From contig CABVRW010000007.1 in assembly GCA_902500785.1 (NCBI GenBank), positions 38,438 through 102,437 on the forward strand: a stretch of DNA of 64,000 nucleotides. Direction: 5' to 3'. Numbering within the stretch: the first letter of the stretch is position 1; the number at the start of each line of letters is the position of its first letter. A program made the translations under genes and the position numbers. This document shows positions 40,661 to 49,816 of the stretch, in pieces. Source of the stretch: an uncultured Nitrospira sp. (GTDB lineage: Bacteria > Nitrospirota > Nitrospiria > Nitrospirales > Nitrospiraceae). The notes below the pieces were generated by a model. The model saw nothing but the letters and a program-made list of their open reading frames with translations. It did no database searches and was not told the DNA's origin.

Positions 40661-42011
40661 TCTGATTGATTCCCTTGAAGATGCGGACGATGCCACGCGT
40701 GAAGAGGCCGCGAAAGCCCTCGCTGAGTTAGCAGACCCGACCACGCTGGATGCATTGATCGGAGCTTGCGGCGACGAGTATTGGTCGGTGCGGACTCGCG
40801 CCGGGTGGGGTGTCGCCAAAATCGGGGGCGTGAAGGCGATTGAAGCGCTGATCATGTTATTCAACGATCCCATCATGGAAGTCCGCAACGAATCGGTGGC
40901 GGCCGTTGTGTCGCTGGGCGCGGGTCAGATGGATCGATTGCTTGCGGCAATGAAGGATGAGCGGTGGCGGGTTCGGGAGCACGCGGCCAAAGCGTGCGGC
41001 GATCTCCGCGATCCGCGCGCAGTCGATGGGTTGATCTTTGCCTGCCGAGACCGCGATGGTGCCGTGAAGAGTGCCGCAGCGGAGGCGTTGGGAAAAATCG
41101 GCGACCCGAAAGCCATTCCCGCGTTGATCAAGATGTTCCGGGATTCTTCCAAAATCGTCCGTGAAACTGCCGGCATTGCCCTAGTGTCAATCGGGCAGCC
41201 GTCCGTCGATTTGCTGCTTGAGAGCATACACGACAAAGATTTTGTCGTGCGTTGCCATGCAGCTCGCGCATTGGGAGGCATGACGACGGACTATCAAATC
41301 GGCCGGAGCTGGGTGCGGGAGCCACGCGTGGTGGATGCCTTGATCGGGGCATTGAAGGATCCGGATCGAGCCGTCCGTGAAGATGCCACGATTGCATTGG
41401 GCATGATCGGCGACTCCCGTGCCATTGACGGGTTGCTGGAGGCCATGAAGGATGGTGCGGTGAAGCGTCATGCGATCGCTTCTCTCGGCATGATCGGTGA
41501 TCCCCGTGCCCTTCCTGCAGTGTTGGCGGCTCTCAAAGGAAAAGGCGTTCGTCAGGAAGGGACTCCGACCCCCGGGTGCATCGTCAGTGAAGACGCATTT
41601 ATTAAGGAAGCGGCGGCCACCGCGCTCGGACATTTCCGCGATCCGCGCGTCATTCCCGATCTCATTATGCTGTTGAAGGATGGGGTCTTGCGGGAAAAAG
41701 TCGCGGCGGCGCTGGTGCTGATCGGTGATTCGGCGATCGAACCGTTGATTTCATTTCTCTACGACCCTAAGGCATCGGAAGTTGAAGCCGAAGGAGAACG
41801 CGTCCTGTCCTATGCATCAGTCCGATTGACGGCCAAAGATTCTCTGCGGTTGCTGGTGGTGGAAACGTTGGAACAGCTTGGTTGGACGCCTCCGGATGAA
41901 GAGACGTCGGTTGACTCCAGTCAAGCCGATAATCTTCGTGTCGATCGTCCGCTGGGCGATATCGGTCGATTCGGTCCGAGCGGTGATTTCGCGAAAGGAT
42001 CGGTGCGGTAA
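40641..42011 (+). CDS. HEAT-repeat (PBS-lyase type) protein 1
   Basis: A 456-residue cytoplasmic protein made of about twelve 30-residue HEAT units with the pattern DPRAVDxLIxALKDxDxxVRxxAAxALGxIGD. Such solenoids bind proteins or act on phycobilin-like or sulfur enzymes; the target here is unknown. A 20-residue loop with a TPGC sequence interrupts the array near DNA position 41560; HEAT protein 2 has a comparable loop. The ATG at 40641 lies inside the 3' end of the preceding gene (20-base overlap), preceded by GAGGTGGG. No signal peptide or catalytic motif is seen. Confidence 0.9.
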   Translation: MAQALDDLIDSLEDADDATREEAAKALAELADPTTLDALIGACGDEYWSVRTRAGWGVAKIGGVKAIEALIMLFNDPIMEVRNESVAAVVSLGAGQMDRLLAAMKDERWRVREHAAKACGDLRDPRAVDGLIFACRDRDGAVKSAAAEALGKIGDPKAIPALIKMFRDSSKIVRETAGIALVSIGQPSVDLLLESIHDKDFVVRCHAARALGGMTTDYQIGRSWVREPRVVDALIGALKDPDRAVREDATIALGMIGDSRAIDGLLEAMKDGAVKRHAIASLGMIGDPRALPAVLAALKGKGVRQEGTPTPGCIVSEDAFIKEAAATALGHFRDPRVIPDLIMLLKDGVLREKVAAALVLIGDSAIEPLISFLYDPKASEVEAEGERVLSYASVRLTAKDSLRLLVVETLEQLGWTPPDEETSVDSSQADNLRVDRPLGDIGRFGPSGDFAKGSVR

Positions 42012-42198
42012 CCCGCGAGTCCTTCCCGTGGGATCCGTTTCAAGCGAGGAGCGTCCACGGCGCTCCAACCGTTTCTTCTCCTCTGTTTCGACCAGCTGGG
42101 CGGGGAAGGTTCGATGCCAGGTCGCTCCGCCGACCCCGCGTTGACCCCTAAAAAAATCCTGTGTTAAGGTCGATGGCCTCACCAGAGGCCGAGGTACC

Positions 42199-43281
42199 AT
42201 GGCCGACACTGTCAGTGAACAGATCGCAGCCCTGTCGGATGAAGATTGGGCGATTCGGGAGGAAGCTGCGACCCTGCTTGGAACGCTCAAAGACGCTCGG
42301 GCTGTGCTGCCCCTGACGAGTGCCCTCCGGGATGCTGATCGGGCCGTCCGTGAAGCGGCCATCGGGGCGCTCTCTGCCCTCGGTCCTGTGTCGGTGCCGG
42401 CTCTGGCCGGCTGTTTAGGTGATCCGGCGTTGCAGGTGCAGGAATCGGCCTCGGCTATTTTGGCCTCGATCGCCGATGCTCGGGTATTTCGTCCGCTTAT
42501 TGATGCGCTGGGTAGTCGCGATTGGATCGTGCGCATGCACGCCGCGAAGGGCCTGGGACGAATCGGAGACCCGGAAGCCGTCGCTGCGCTGATGCCGCTG
42601 TTGCAGGACAAGGTCAAGGCCGTTCGCGAGGAAGTCTCCGGCGCGTTGGCCGCTATCGGCACCGCCGCTGTGGAGGGATTGATCCACGCGCTGGAACATG
42701 ATGACTGGTTGGTTCGCCTACATGCCGTGGAGGCGTTGGGTAAGCTGAAGTCTCCGGCCTCCGTCGATCCGCTGCTGCGGGCCTTGTTCAATGAACGGGA
42801 CTCGGCGATCCGCGAAGATGTCGTGCGGGCTCTGGGTGCGCTCCGGGATGCGCGCGCAGTGGATTACCTGGTAACGGTGATGAAGGAGCCTGGTTTGAGG
42901 CTCTTGGCCGTCGAGGCCCTCGGGCATATCGGCGATCGTCGCGCCGTACCGCTTCTGCGGCGGATTGTGGAGGGGGCGCCGCTGGGTGAGCCGAGCGATT
43001 CAGTCACTCCTTGCGCCGATGGGTGGACCGATGAGATGGCGACCATGGGGATGGCGGCTCGTGCGCTGGGGATGATTGCCGATGGGGTGGCCATTCCGTC
43101 GCTGATCGTGGCGCTACGGAATACGATCACCCGGTCGGAAGCGGCTGCGGCCCTGACCAAGTTTGGACCAGTGGTGATCCCGTCCCTGTTGCCTATGCTG
43201 GCAAAGGAACAGGATGAAAATGTTCGTTATCACCTTCGAGAGACGCTGACGGCCGTCGGGTGGCGTCCGGGTCGGGTCTGA
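42199..43281 (+). CDS. HEAT-repeat protein 2
   Basis: A 360-residue HEAT-repeat protein with about eleven units (DAxxVRxxAIxALSALG pattern), cytoplasmic. It shares the C-terminal interruption seen in HEAT protein 1: a loop with TPCADGWTDE near residues 273-285 before AARALGMIADG. The spacing to gene 1 is 187 bases, the largest in the cluster, so it may have its own promoter or attenuation. GAGGT lies near the ATG. Function unknown; likely a binding scaffold. Confidence 0.9.
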   Translation: MADTVSEQIAALSDEDWAIREEAATLLGTLKDARAVLPLTSALRDADRAVREAAIGALSALGPVSVPALAGCLGDPALQVQESASAILASIADARVFRPLIDALGSRDWIVRMHAAKGLGRIGDPEAVAALMPLLQDKVKAVREEVSGALAAIGTAAVEGLIHALEHDDWLVRLHAVEALGKLKSPASVDPLLRALFNERDSAIREDVVRALGALRDARAVDYLVTVMKEPGLRLLAVEALGHIGDRRAVPLLRRIVEGAPLGEPSDSVTPCADGWTDEMATMGMAARALGMIADGVAIPSLIVALRNTITRSEAAAALTKFGPVVIPSLLPMLAKEQDENVRYHLRETLTAVGWRPGRV

Positions 43282-43375
43282 CAGGTTGGCAGTTCGTGAT
43301 GGGGGATGTATCGGAGGCGGTCTTCGCCTCGCGCGATCGCCCAGTTGAAACGCATGCACGTATCGAAATTGATGA

Positions 43376-44476
43376 ATGCCTAAAGAAAGCATCGACACAC
43401 TCGTTTCTGAATTGACCCACGAGGAAGAGTGGCGGCGCATGCGGGCGACGGCTGCCTGCTTAGCCGGTGGACCTCGGGCGGTGCAGGCGTTGACGCAGGC
43501 CCTGGGGACGGGTGATGTTCTTCTCCGCGTTGAGGCGGCGGCGATGTTGTCGCGGATCAAGGATCCGGCCGCGGGCCTTTCTTTGGTCGCCCTGCTTCGG
43601 GATTCCGAGGAGACGGTTCGGCAAGCCGCGTTTGCCGCGCTGGAACAGATGGCCGGCAACCTGGATGACGAGACAGCGGCGGGCTTGGTGCGCAATCTTC
43701 ACGAGTCTCCCGACGAGGATGTTCGGAGCCGGGTGCGGCAACTCCTGGGGTTGATCCCCAACGCGATCACCCCGTTGTGCGAGATGCTGGCCCATCCTGA
43801 GGTTGAAGCGCAGACAACCGCGGCAATGATCCTCGATCATTTGCTTGATCCTCGTTCGGCAGACGGATTGATTGATGCCATGGCGTCTCCGGCCGTTCGC
43901 GACAGCGCCGTGCGGACACTGAAGAAGCTGGGGGCGATCAGGGATCGAATCGATGCGACGTTTAACGCGCTGCGCGACGTGGAGGGGGCGAGCGAGCGTG
44001 AAGAAGCCCGCATGTCCACGGTCATGGATTTATTGGGAATCGGGCGGCCCGCGGTCGAAATTTTGATCGAGTATCTGGAAGATGACGATTGGGTGGTGCG
44101 TGAAGCGGCGGCGGATTTGCTGGGCAAGATCGGGGATGTCCGCGCAGTCGAGCCGTTGATGAAGCGGCTTCAGGTAGACAAGGATACCGGAGTCAAAGAA
44201 TATGCTGTGAAGTCGCTGGGCCTTATTGGGGACCCGCGGCCGGCGCAATTGTACATCGAGGCGATCCCCATCAGGCCGTTACGCGTGATGGCCATCGAGG
44301 CGCTGGCCAAAATCAAAGACGTCGAGGTGTTGCGTCCGTATAACGAGTTGTTCAACCGATTGCGGACCGACCGGGACGGCATCGTGTCGTACAGCGCCGG
44401 TCTCATTGCGGACAAACTTGCGGCGCTTGAAGGCGCACAACCGGTCGGACAGGAGGAATCGGACGATCATGAGTGA
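43376..44476 (+). CDS. HEAT-repeat protein 3
   Basis: A 366-residue HEAT-repeat protein. The early repeats are more diverged (ATAACLAGGPRAVQAL, LSRIKDPAAGLSLVALL). The later ones are canonical (DWVVREAAADLLGKIGDVRAVEPLMKRL), with a non-repeat segment PRPAQLYIEAIPIRPLRVMAIEALA. The acidic C-terminus overlaps the next HEAT gene by eight bases (ATGAGTGA), which predicts coupled translation. No clear Shine-Dalgarno is found in front of the ATG. Cytoplasmic. Confidence 0.9.
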   Translation: MPKESIDTLVSELTHEEEWRRMRATAACLAGGPRAVQALTQALGTGDVLLRVEAAAMLSRIKDPAAGLSLVALLRDSEETVRQAAFAALEQMAGNLDDETAAGLVRNLHESPDEDVRSRVRQLLGLIPNAITPLCEMLAHPEVEAQTTAAMILDHLLDPRSADGLIDAMASPAVRDSAVRTLKKLGAIRDRIDATFNALRDVEGASEREEARMSTVMDLLGIGRPAVEILIEYLEDDDWVVREAAADLLGKIGDVRAVEPLMKRLQVDKDTGVKEYAVKSLGLIGDPRPAQLYIEAIPIRPLRVMAIEALAKIKDVEVLRPYNELFNRLRTDRDGIVSYSAGLIADKLAALEGAQPVGQEESDDHE

Positions 44477-45230
44477 TGCCGAGCGAATTGCACAATTAAT
44501 ATCCGCGCTCCGCGACGACAACGAGGCCTTGCGGGACCATGCGATGGCGAGTCTTGGACAGATGGGGATCGACGCCGTTCCACAACTGATCGGCCTGATG
44601 GCGGATGAGGATGTCGTGATTCGTGAAGCGGCCGCGACGGCCGTGGTGCGCATCGGGCCCGTCGCGTTTGATCAGATGCTGGAGGCACTGGGTGACGATG
44701 AATGGGCCGTTCGCGAGCAGGCGGCGAATGCGCTCGGACGCTTCCGCGATCCGCGGGCGGTGGATCCGCTCATGGTGGCCTTGAAGGATAAGGACGGGGC
44801 AGTCAGAACGGCGGCGGTGTGGGCATTGGAACGGATCGGCGACTCACGGGCAACGCCGGGATTGATCGACGCACTTGGTGACGGCACCGTGCGTGAAGAT
44901 GTCGCGCGGGTCCTCAAAAAGATCGGCGATACGCGGGCCGTTGATGCACTGATCGGCGGCCTGTTGGGTTCCAATTGGATGGTGCGGCGCCATGCCGCAG
45001 AAGCGCTGGGAAAAATCGGCGATCCGCGCAGTGCCGATGCGTTGATCCAGTCGCTTCAGGATGAGGACTGGCTCGTGCGTCGAAATGCCGCGGAATCGTT
45101 GGCACGGTTGGGCGCGAAGCAGGCGATCGAGCCGCTGCTTCCCCTCTTGGAAGATGAAAATACGATGGTGCAGGAAACAGTCGAAGGTGTCCTTGCGAGC
45201 TTGGGATGGAAACAGGCGACCTCGTCATAA
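44469..45230 (+). CDS. HEAT-repeat protein 4
   Basis: A 253-residue protein with eight very regular HEAT units, for example DEWAVREQAANALGRFRDPRAVDPLMVALKD and NWMVRRHAAEALGKIGDPRSADALIQ. It has no signal peptide and no other domain. The start overlaps the stop of HEAT protein 3 by eight bases, with AGGAGG a few bases upstream inside gene 3, so translation is coupled. The regular repeats and high similarity to HEAT protein 1 suggest recent duplication within the cluster. Confidence 0.92.
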   Translation: MSDAERIAQLISALRDDNEALRDHAMASLGQMGIDAVPQLIGLMADEDVVIREAAATAVVRIGPVAFDQMLEALGDDEWAVREQAANALGRFRDPRAVDPLMVALKDKDGAVRTAAVWALERIGDSRATPGLIDALGDGTVREDVARVLKKIGDTRAVDALIGGLLGSNWMVRRHAAEALGKIGDPRSADALIQSLQDEDWLVRRNAAESLARLGAKQAIEPLLPLLEDENTMVQETVEGVLASLGWKQATSS

Positions 45231-45250
45231 CCCGATAAAGGAACTCTACT

Positions 45251-45961
45251 ATGGCAGAAGAAGCACCGGCAAAATTGATTCAAATCGGACCGAAGGGCGG
45301 CACCAAGAAGGACGGGTTCAACTTGGTGACGGAGCGGGTCGTGGCCGTTAATCCCGAAGCCAAGCAGCTGGAGGTCGAATTGCTCGCATACGACGGAAAA
45401 ACCGTCGTGCTGGATGTCGGCGACGAGGCGCTCGAAGACTTCCTCAAGATCAAGCCCGGTGATGGGGCGACGATCCGCGTTGTGGAAGAAGGCGGCAAAC
45501 GCATCGCCAAGAGCTTCCGGATTCGTGCGAAGGATCCGAATGCAGCGAAGGCCGATGCGATGTTGATCGACCTCAAGGATTCGCACTGGCTCAATCGCAA
45601 GTATGCAGCGGAAGTCTTGGGCGAGTTGAAAGATCCGCGAGCCGTCATGCCCCTGGTGGGAGCGCTCACCGACGAGGTCGGCGATGTGCGGCAGCGGGCG
45701 TATGATTCGTTGATCAAGATCGGTGGGTCAGCCGTCTCGTCTCTCGTGCCGTTGTTGGCGGCAGAGGAAGACGATGTTCGCCAGTCGGCGACGGAGATCA
45801 TCCGGAAGATCGGAAAGCCCGCCGTCGAGCCCCTTGCCACGGCCTTGGCCGAAGCCGATGATCGACTGAAGACGAAGATTATGAAGGTGCTCGATCGAAT
45901 GGGCTATAAGCCCAAGTCCAAAGAAGGGGTCCAGGCCGAACCGGCAAAGCTGCTCAGCTAG
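45251..45961 (+). CDS. HEAT-repeat protein 5 with an N-terminal beta domain
   Basis: A 236-residue protein. The N-terminal 95 residues are a beta-rich domain (KLIQIGPKGG, LVTERVVAVNPEAKQLEVELLAYDGKTVVLDVGDEALEDFLKIKPGD, IRVVEEGGKRIAKSFRI) that looks like an OB- or SH3-like barrel; I do not recognise it. The rest has four to five HEAT units (HWLNRKYAAEVLGELKDPRAVMPLVGAL). AAAGGAA sits before the ATG, 20 bases after HEAT protein 4. It is the last gene of the cluster, and convergent with UDP-glucose dehydrogenase. Confidence 0.88.
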   Translation: MAEEAPAKLIQIGPKGGTKKDGFNLVTERVVAVNPEAKQLEVELLAYDGKTVVLDVGDEALEDFLKIKPGDGATIRVVEEGGKRIAKSFRIRAKDPNAAKADAMLIDLKDSHWLNRKYAAEVLGELKDPRAVMPLVGALTDEVGDVRQRAYDSLIKIGGSAVSSLVPLLAAEEDDVRQSATEIIRKIGKPAVEPLATALAEADDRLKTKIMKVLDRMGYKPKSKEGVQAEPAKLLS

Positions 45962-45982
45962 TGTCGCCGTCCAGCCTTCCGG

Positions 45983-47302
45983 TTAGGCGACGGGATCTCT
46001 CGTGGGGCGACCGACTGAGACGTGACGGAAACCGAAGCCGATCACGCGATCTGATTCATAGGTATTGCGGAGATCCAGGAGCAGTGGCTGCCGCATGAAT
46101 TTCTTGAGCCGTTCGAAATCGAGATTTCGAAACTGGTTCCACTCGGTCATGATGATCAGTCCGTCGGCGCCTTCCGCGACGTCATAGGTATCCTGGCAGG
46201 GCACCATGCCCGGCAAGAGTTTCGTCGATTCTTCCATGGAGGCTGGGTCGTAGGCGCGAATCGTCGCCCCTTCCTTCATCAATTCGCCCAAGATCGTCAG
46301 CGAGGGGGCTTCCCGCATATCATTGGTGTTGGGTTTGAAGGAGAGGCCCAAGACGCCAAGTGTTTTCCCCTTCACGCCTCCGCAGGCTTCTTTGACCTTC
46401 TCGACCATCCGCAGGTGTTGTTCATAGTTCACCTTGGCTGCGGCCCCTGCAATCTGAAACGGGTATCCTACGCGCTCACCTGTCTGGACGAGGGCGGCCA
46501 AGTCTTTCGGGAAACACGAGCCTCCGAATCCTGGCCCGGCATGCAGAAATTTGTTTCCGATGCGAGTGTCGAGGCCCATACCCTTGGAGACCAACTGCAC
46601 GTCGGCGCCCACCTTTTCGCACACCGTGGCGATTTCGTTGATGAAGGAAATTTTGACGGCGAGAAACGCGTTGGAGGCGTATTTGATCATTTCAGCGGTC
46701 GGAATGTCGGTCACGACAATCGGCGTTTCCAGGAGGTACAGCGGGCGATACAAGTCTTTCATGATCGCGACGGCCTGTTCACTGTCCGCGCCGATCACGA
46801 CGCGGTTGGGCCGCATGAAGTCTTCAATGGCGGACCCTTCGCGCAGGAACTCCGGATTGGACACGATGTCGAATCGGAAGCGGCCGGTTTGATTGGCCTT
46901 GATGACCTCGCGTAATTTTTCACCGGTGCCGACAGGCACCGTCGACTTGGTGACAATGACCTTGTAGCCGGTCATGTTTTTCGCGATTCCGCGACCGACT
47001 TCCTCGACATAAGACAGGTCGGCCGACCCATCTGATTTGGGAGGAGTTCCAACGGCGATGAAGATCACCAGCGCTTTGTCGACGGCTTTCGCCACGTTGG
47101 TCGTGAAATGCAGCCGGTCCTCTTTAATGCCTTTGGCGACGAGTTCGGTGATGCCCGGTTCGAAGAAAGGGACTTCACCCTTCTCAAGCCTTGCGATGCG
47201 GCGCTCATCAGTGTCCATACACGTGACGTTCACGCCGAATTCTGCGAAGCAGGCACCGGTCACGAGGCCGACATAGCCTGTTCCTATCACGCTGATATGC
47301 AT
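45983..47302 (-). CDS. ugd: UDP-glucose 6-dehydrogenase
   Basis: A 439-residue NAD enzyme that oxidises UDP-glucose to UDP-glucuronate, precursor of acidic cell-surface polysaccharides. Motifs: ISVIGTGYVGLVTGACFAEFG at the N-terminus, FEPGITELV near 47, EFLREGSAIEDFMRPNRVVIG near 149, catalytic Cys in GPGFGGSCFPKDLAAL near 257, and GLSFKPNTNDMREAPS near 315. The ATG at 47302 is preceded by AGGAGG; the longer open frame is not protein-like. Its product is the substrate for the epimerase at 19782. The gene is monocistronic on the minus strand. Confidence 0.96.
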   Translation of the reverse strand: MHISVIGTGYVGLVTGACFAEFGVNVTCMDTDERRIARLEKGEVPFFEPGITELVAKGIKEDRLHFTTNVAKAVDKALVIFIAVGTPPKSDGSADLSYVEEVGRGIAKNMTGYKVIVTKSTVPVGTGEKLREVIKANQTGRFRFDIVSNPEFLREGSAIEDFMRPNRVVIGADSEQAVAIMKDLYRPLYLLETPIVVTDIPTAEMIKYASNAFLAVKISFINEIATVCEKVGADVQLVSKGMGLDTRIGNKFLHAGPGFGGSCFPKDLAALVQTGERVGYPFQIAGAAAKVNYEQHLRMVEKVKEACGGVKGKTLGVLGLSFKPNTNDMREAPSLTILGELMKEGATIRAYDPASMEESTKLLPGMVPCQDTYDVAEGADGLIIMTEWNQFRNLDFERLKKFMRQPLLLDLRNTYESDRVIGFGFRHVSVGRPTRDPVA

Positions 47303-47493
47303 GGATGCGTCTCCTCCTGAAGAAAAGCTGAGAGATGTTCGTGTGAGTGTGTGTGCAGCGTCGTCAGTATAGCAATGCATGCAGGCGTGAGCAATCAAAT
47401 CGAAGGTTTTGGCCTTGGACCCAAGATGAGCGAATTGCAGATTGCGGCGCACTTCCAGTAGAATTCGGCACTCTTCGAAGGAGAGACCAGCGA

Positions 47494-47904
47494 ATGGCAG
47501 GTGCAGGTGGGCCCATCCAGCGACCTTTGGCGATGATGATGCGTCCCATCACCAGGACCGTGCACCCCGATGACACATTGTTGGCTGTGGCACGGCAACT
47601 GCGCGATGCTCGCGTCGGGGCGATGCTCGTCGCAGAACATGGCGACTATGTGGGCATTGTCAGTGAGGCAGATCTTGTCCGTAAGGGCATGGCCGGTGGA
47701 GCAGCTGCTGAGCAAATCATGGCTCGCTCGGTGATGAGTACGCCGCTGATGACGATCGATATCGCTAAATCCGCGCATGAAGCGAGCGATATCATGGCCG
47801 AGCAGGGCATCCGGCATTTGGTCATTACCGACGAGGGCCGTGTGGTGGGGATGATTTCCGTGCGCGATCTGCTTCGATACTTCAAGAATTGGGGAGCGTT
47901 GTAA
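47494..47904 (+). CDS. Tandem CBS-domain protein
   Basis: A 136-residue protein made of two CBS domains: VHPDDTLLAVARQLRDARVGAMLVAEHGDYVGIVSEADLVRKG and IDIAKSAHEASDIMAEQGIRHLVITDEGRVVGMISVRDLL. CBS pairs bind adenosine nucleotides and regulate partners, but no effector domain is attached. GAAGGAGAG at 47477-47485 fits the ATG at 47494; sequence upstream is control region shared with the divergent ugd gene. It is followed by the spermidine-synthase-like gene after 63 bases. Confidence 0.92.
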   Translation: MAGAGGPIQRPLAMMMRPITRTVHPDDTLLAVARQLRDARVGAMLVAEHGDYVGIVSEADLVRKGMAGGAAAEQIMARSVMSTPLMTIDIAKSAHEASDIMAEQGIRHLVITDEGRVVGMISVRDLLRYFKNWGAL

Positions 47905-47967
47905 CATGACATCGTGCCACGCTGAGGGCTGCCGCTGTCCCACCCGGTCTCCAATGGTCCGTCCTCA

Positions 47968-49536
47968 ATGACCGGACCGGGCCCTGCTCATCATTCTACT
48001 CCGCGGTTCTTTTTGCTCATGACGGCCCTGGTGACAGGCGCGATTGTTATGGCGCTGGAAATTCTGGGGAGCCGCTTATTGGCGCCGATATTCGGCAACT
48101 CGCTCTATGTCTGGGGAGCGTTGATCGGAATCATCCTGGCCGCCATGAGTTCAGGCTATGCGTTCGGTGGTTGGGCCTCGGATCGGTACCGCGTGGCGGC
48201 AGTTCTGGCGTGGCTCCTGCTCGGGTCAGGAGCCTGGACTCTATTGATGTCCTGGATGGGACAAATCACGATTCTTAAGGTGGCGAAAGCCATTGAGGAC
48301 CCACGCTGGGGTCCTAGCCTTGCGGCCTGTGTGCTGTTGGCCCCTCCCGCATTCGGATTGAGCGGCGTGATGCCGGCGCTGCTTCGATTGGCCGTGGTCG
48401 ACATGGGATATCTAGGCCGCCACGCCGGCAGCATGATTGCCCTGTCCACGGTGGGAAGTTTGGCTGGGACCTGGGGCACCGCCTTTTTCCTTCTTTCGTG
48501 GTTAGGAACCCAGACGCTCGTCGCGTCCTTGGGAATGATCCAAGTCCTGCTCGGCCTCCTGTGGCTGCAGCGAGGCAGCGCACGGGTCACGAAACTGGCT
48601 GGTCTCTTCCTGACTGGTCTGCTCATCGTGGTCTGGTATGTGTTTGGCCAGACTCCGGTTGTCGCCGGAGTCGTGCACCAGGAGGATAGTCCGTACCAGC
48701 AAGTGCGCGTCCGCGACGACGATCTGTTCCGATACCTGGTGCTGGATCGAACTTGGCATGCCGTCATGTGGCGGTCTGACCCGACCACGCTCTTTCTGCC
48801 CTATAGTCAGCTCATGGTTGCTGCGGTCGCGCTGACTCCGGAGCCCAAACGGGGACTCATTTTGGGGCATGGAGGCGGGTCGATCGCCAAGTGGCTGGCT
48901 TTCGTCTGGCCGCAGTTGGAATTGGATGTGGTTGAATTCGATCCAGTCGTCGTTCAGATGGCGGAGCAGTACTTCGAGTACCACCCTCCCGCCAATCATC
49001 ATGTGTTCGTCAAAGATGCCCGAGTTTTTTTGCGGGATACGACTGCAACGTATGACGTGATCTGGGTCGATGCGTTTGCCCGCCACCTCCTTCCCTTTCA
49101 TCTGACCACGGTCGAATTTTTTGCGGAACTCAGGCGTAAGCTGAATCCCAATGGTGTGGTATCGGTCAATCTTGCCTCCTCGGGAGGTGGCGGGGATCTT
49201 CAGCGAGCGAGTGCAGTCGTGCAGACGCTGAAGACGTCGTTTCCAACCATCCAGTCTTTCGGCGTGAAGGGGCCTTGGCGGGCGCATCTCACAAGTTCTG
49301 AAAATCTCATCTTTTTCGGCGGGGCTCCCATCGATCGGATGTCCTTTGATGACATGGTGACTCGTATTCAATCTCAGGTGGAAACCCGTCGGCTCCCACC
49401 AGAGGCCACTGCGCTGCTGGCAACGCATCACGACAAGCCTTGGCCGCCAGGTTTGACCCTGACGGATGACTATACGCCCTACGATCTGTTGGTCGGGTCG
49501 CAGGTTCTCGAAATACCACTCGATGGGAATCCATAG
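47968..49536 (+). CDS. Membrane-fused spermidine-synthase-like protein
   Basis: A 522-residue protein. The first 220 residues hold about six to seven membrane helices (FFLLMTALVTGAIVMALEILGSRLLAPIFG, ...GSLAGTWGTAFFLLSWLG). The C-terminal 280 residues are a spermidine-synthase/methyltransferase fold: SPYQQVRVRDD, GLILGHGGGSIAKWL near residue 305, LDVVEFDPVVVQMAEQYF, KDARVFLRD and DVIWVDAFARHLLP. The catalytic Asp-rich loop differs from classical SpeE, so the real substrate is uncertain. Such fused proteins are widespread and poorly understood. ATG 47968 follows the CBS gene. Confidence 0.85.
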   Translation: MTGPGPAHHSTPRFFLLMTALVTGAIVMALEILGSRLLAPIFGNSLYVWGALIGIILAAMSSGYAFGGWASDRYRVAAVLAWLLLGSGAWTLLMSWMGQITILKVAKAIEDPRWGPSLAACVLLAPPAFGLSGVMPALLRLAVVDMGYLGRHAGSMIALSTVGSLAGTWGTAFFLLSWLGTQTLVASLGMIQVLLGLLWLQRGSARVTKLAGLFLTGLLIVVWYVFGQTPVVAGVVHQEDSPYQQVRVRDDDLFRYLVLDRTWHAVMWRSDPTTLFLPYSQLMVAAVALTPEPKRGLILGHGGGSIAKWLAFVWPQLELDVVEFDPVVVQMAEQYFEYHPPANHHVFVKDARVFLRDTTATYDVIWVDAFARHLLPFHLTTVEFFAELRRKLNPNGVVSVNLASSGGGGDLQRASAVVQTLKTSFPTIQSFGVKGPWRAHLTSSENLIFFGGAPIDRMSFDDMVTRIQSQVETRRLPPEATALLATHHDKPWPPGLTLTDDYTPYDLLVGSQVLEIPLDGNP

Positions 49537-49637
49537 CCATAAGTGCCTGAAATGATTTACGGAGCGACGATGACGGCATCTTGGATACCCGAAAGATTCT
49601 ATGCGCAAACTAGGTTCGCGTGAGGCCAAGAACTTTC

Positions 49638-49667
49638 TTGCTTCCCTTTTAATCCCTATGCTATAAG
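49638..49667 (+). promoter_or_regulatory. Candidate promoter for the cupredoxin gene
   Basis: TTGCTT (49638-49643), 18 bases and TATAAG (49662-49667). The mRNA leader to the ATG at 49817 would be about 140 bases, long enough for regulation, but no riboswitch is recognised. Nothing else is seen in the 280-base gap. Confidence 0.45.
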
Positions 49668-49816
49668 GTGTCCCTCATCAGCCTATTATTTAGGACATCT
49701 TCGAGTAGTGAAGGCTAGGCTCCTGGGCGGAGCTTCTAGTAGAGGGTTCAGAGCGCGGTGGTCATTATTCACCAACCTAATCGCATCTCTTCTTAATCTC
49801 TTTAAGGAGGTAGGTC

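Noticed and set aside
45963..45991. Bidirectional terminator between HEAT protein 5 and ugd
   Set aside because: The stem GTCGCC/GGCGAC is only six base pairs, its right arm lies within the ugd coding region, and no T-run is present.
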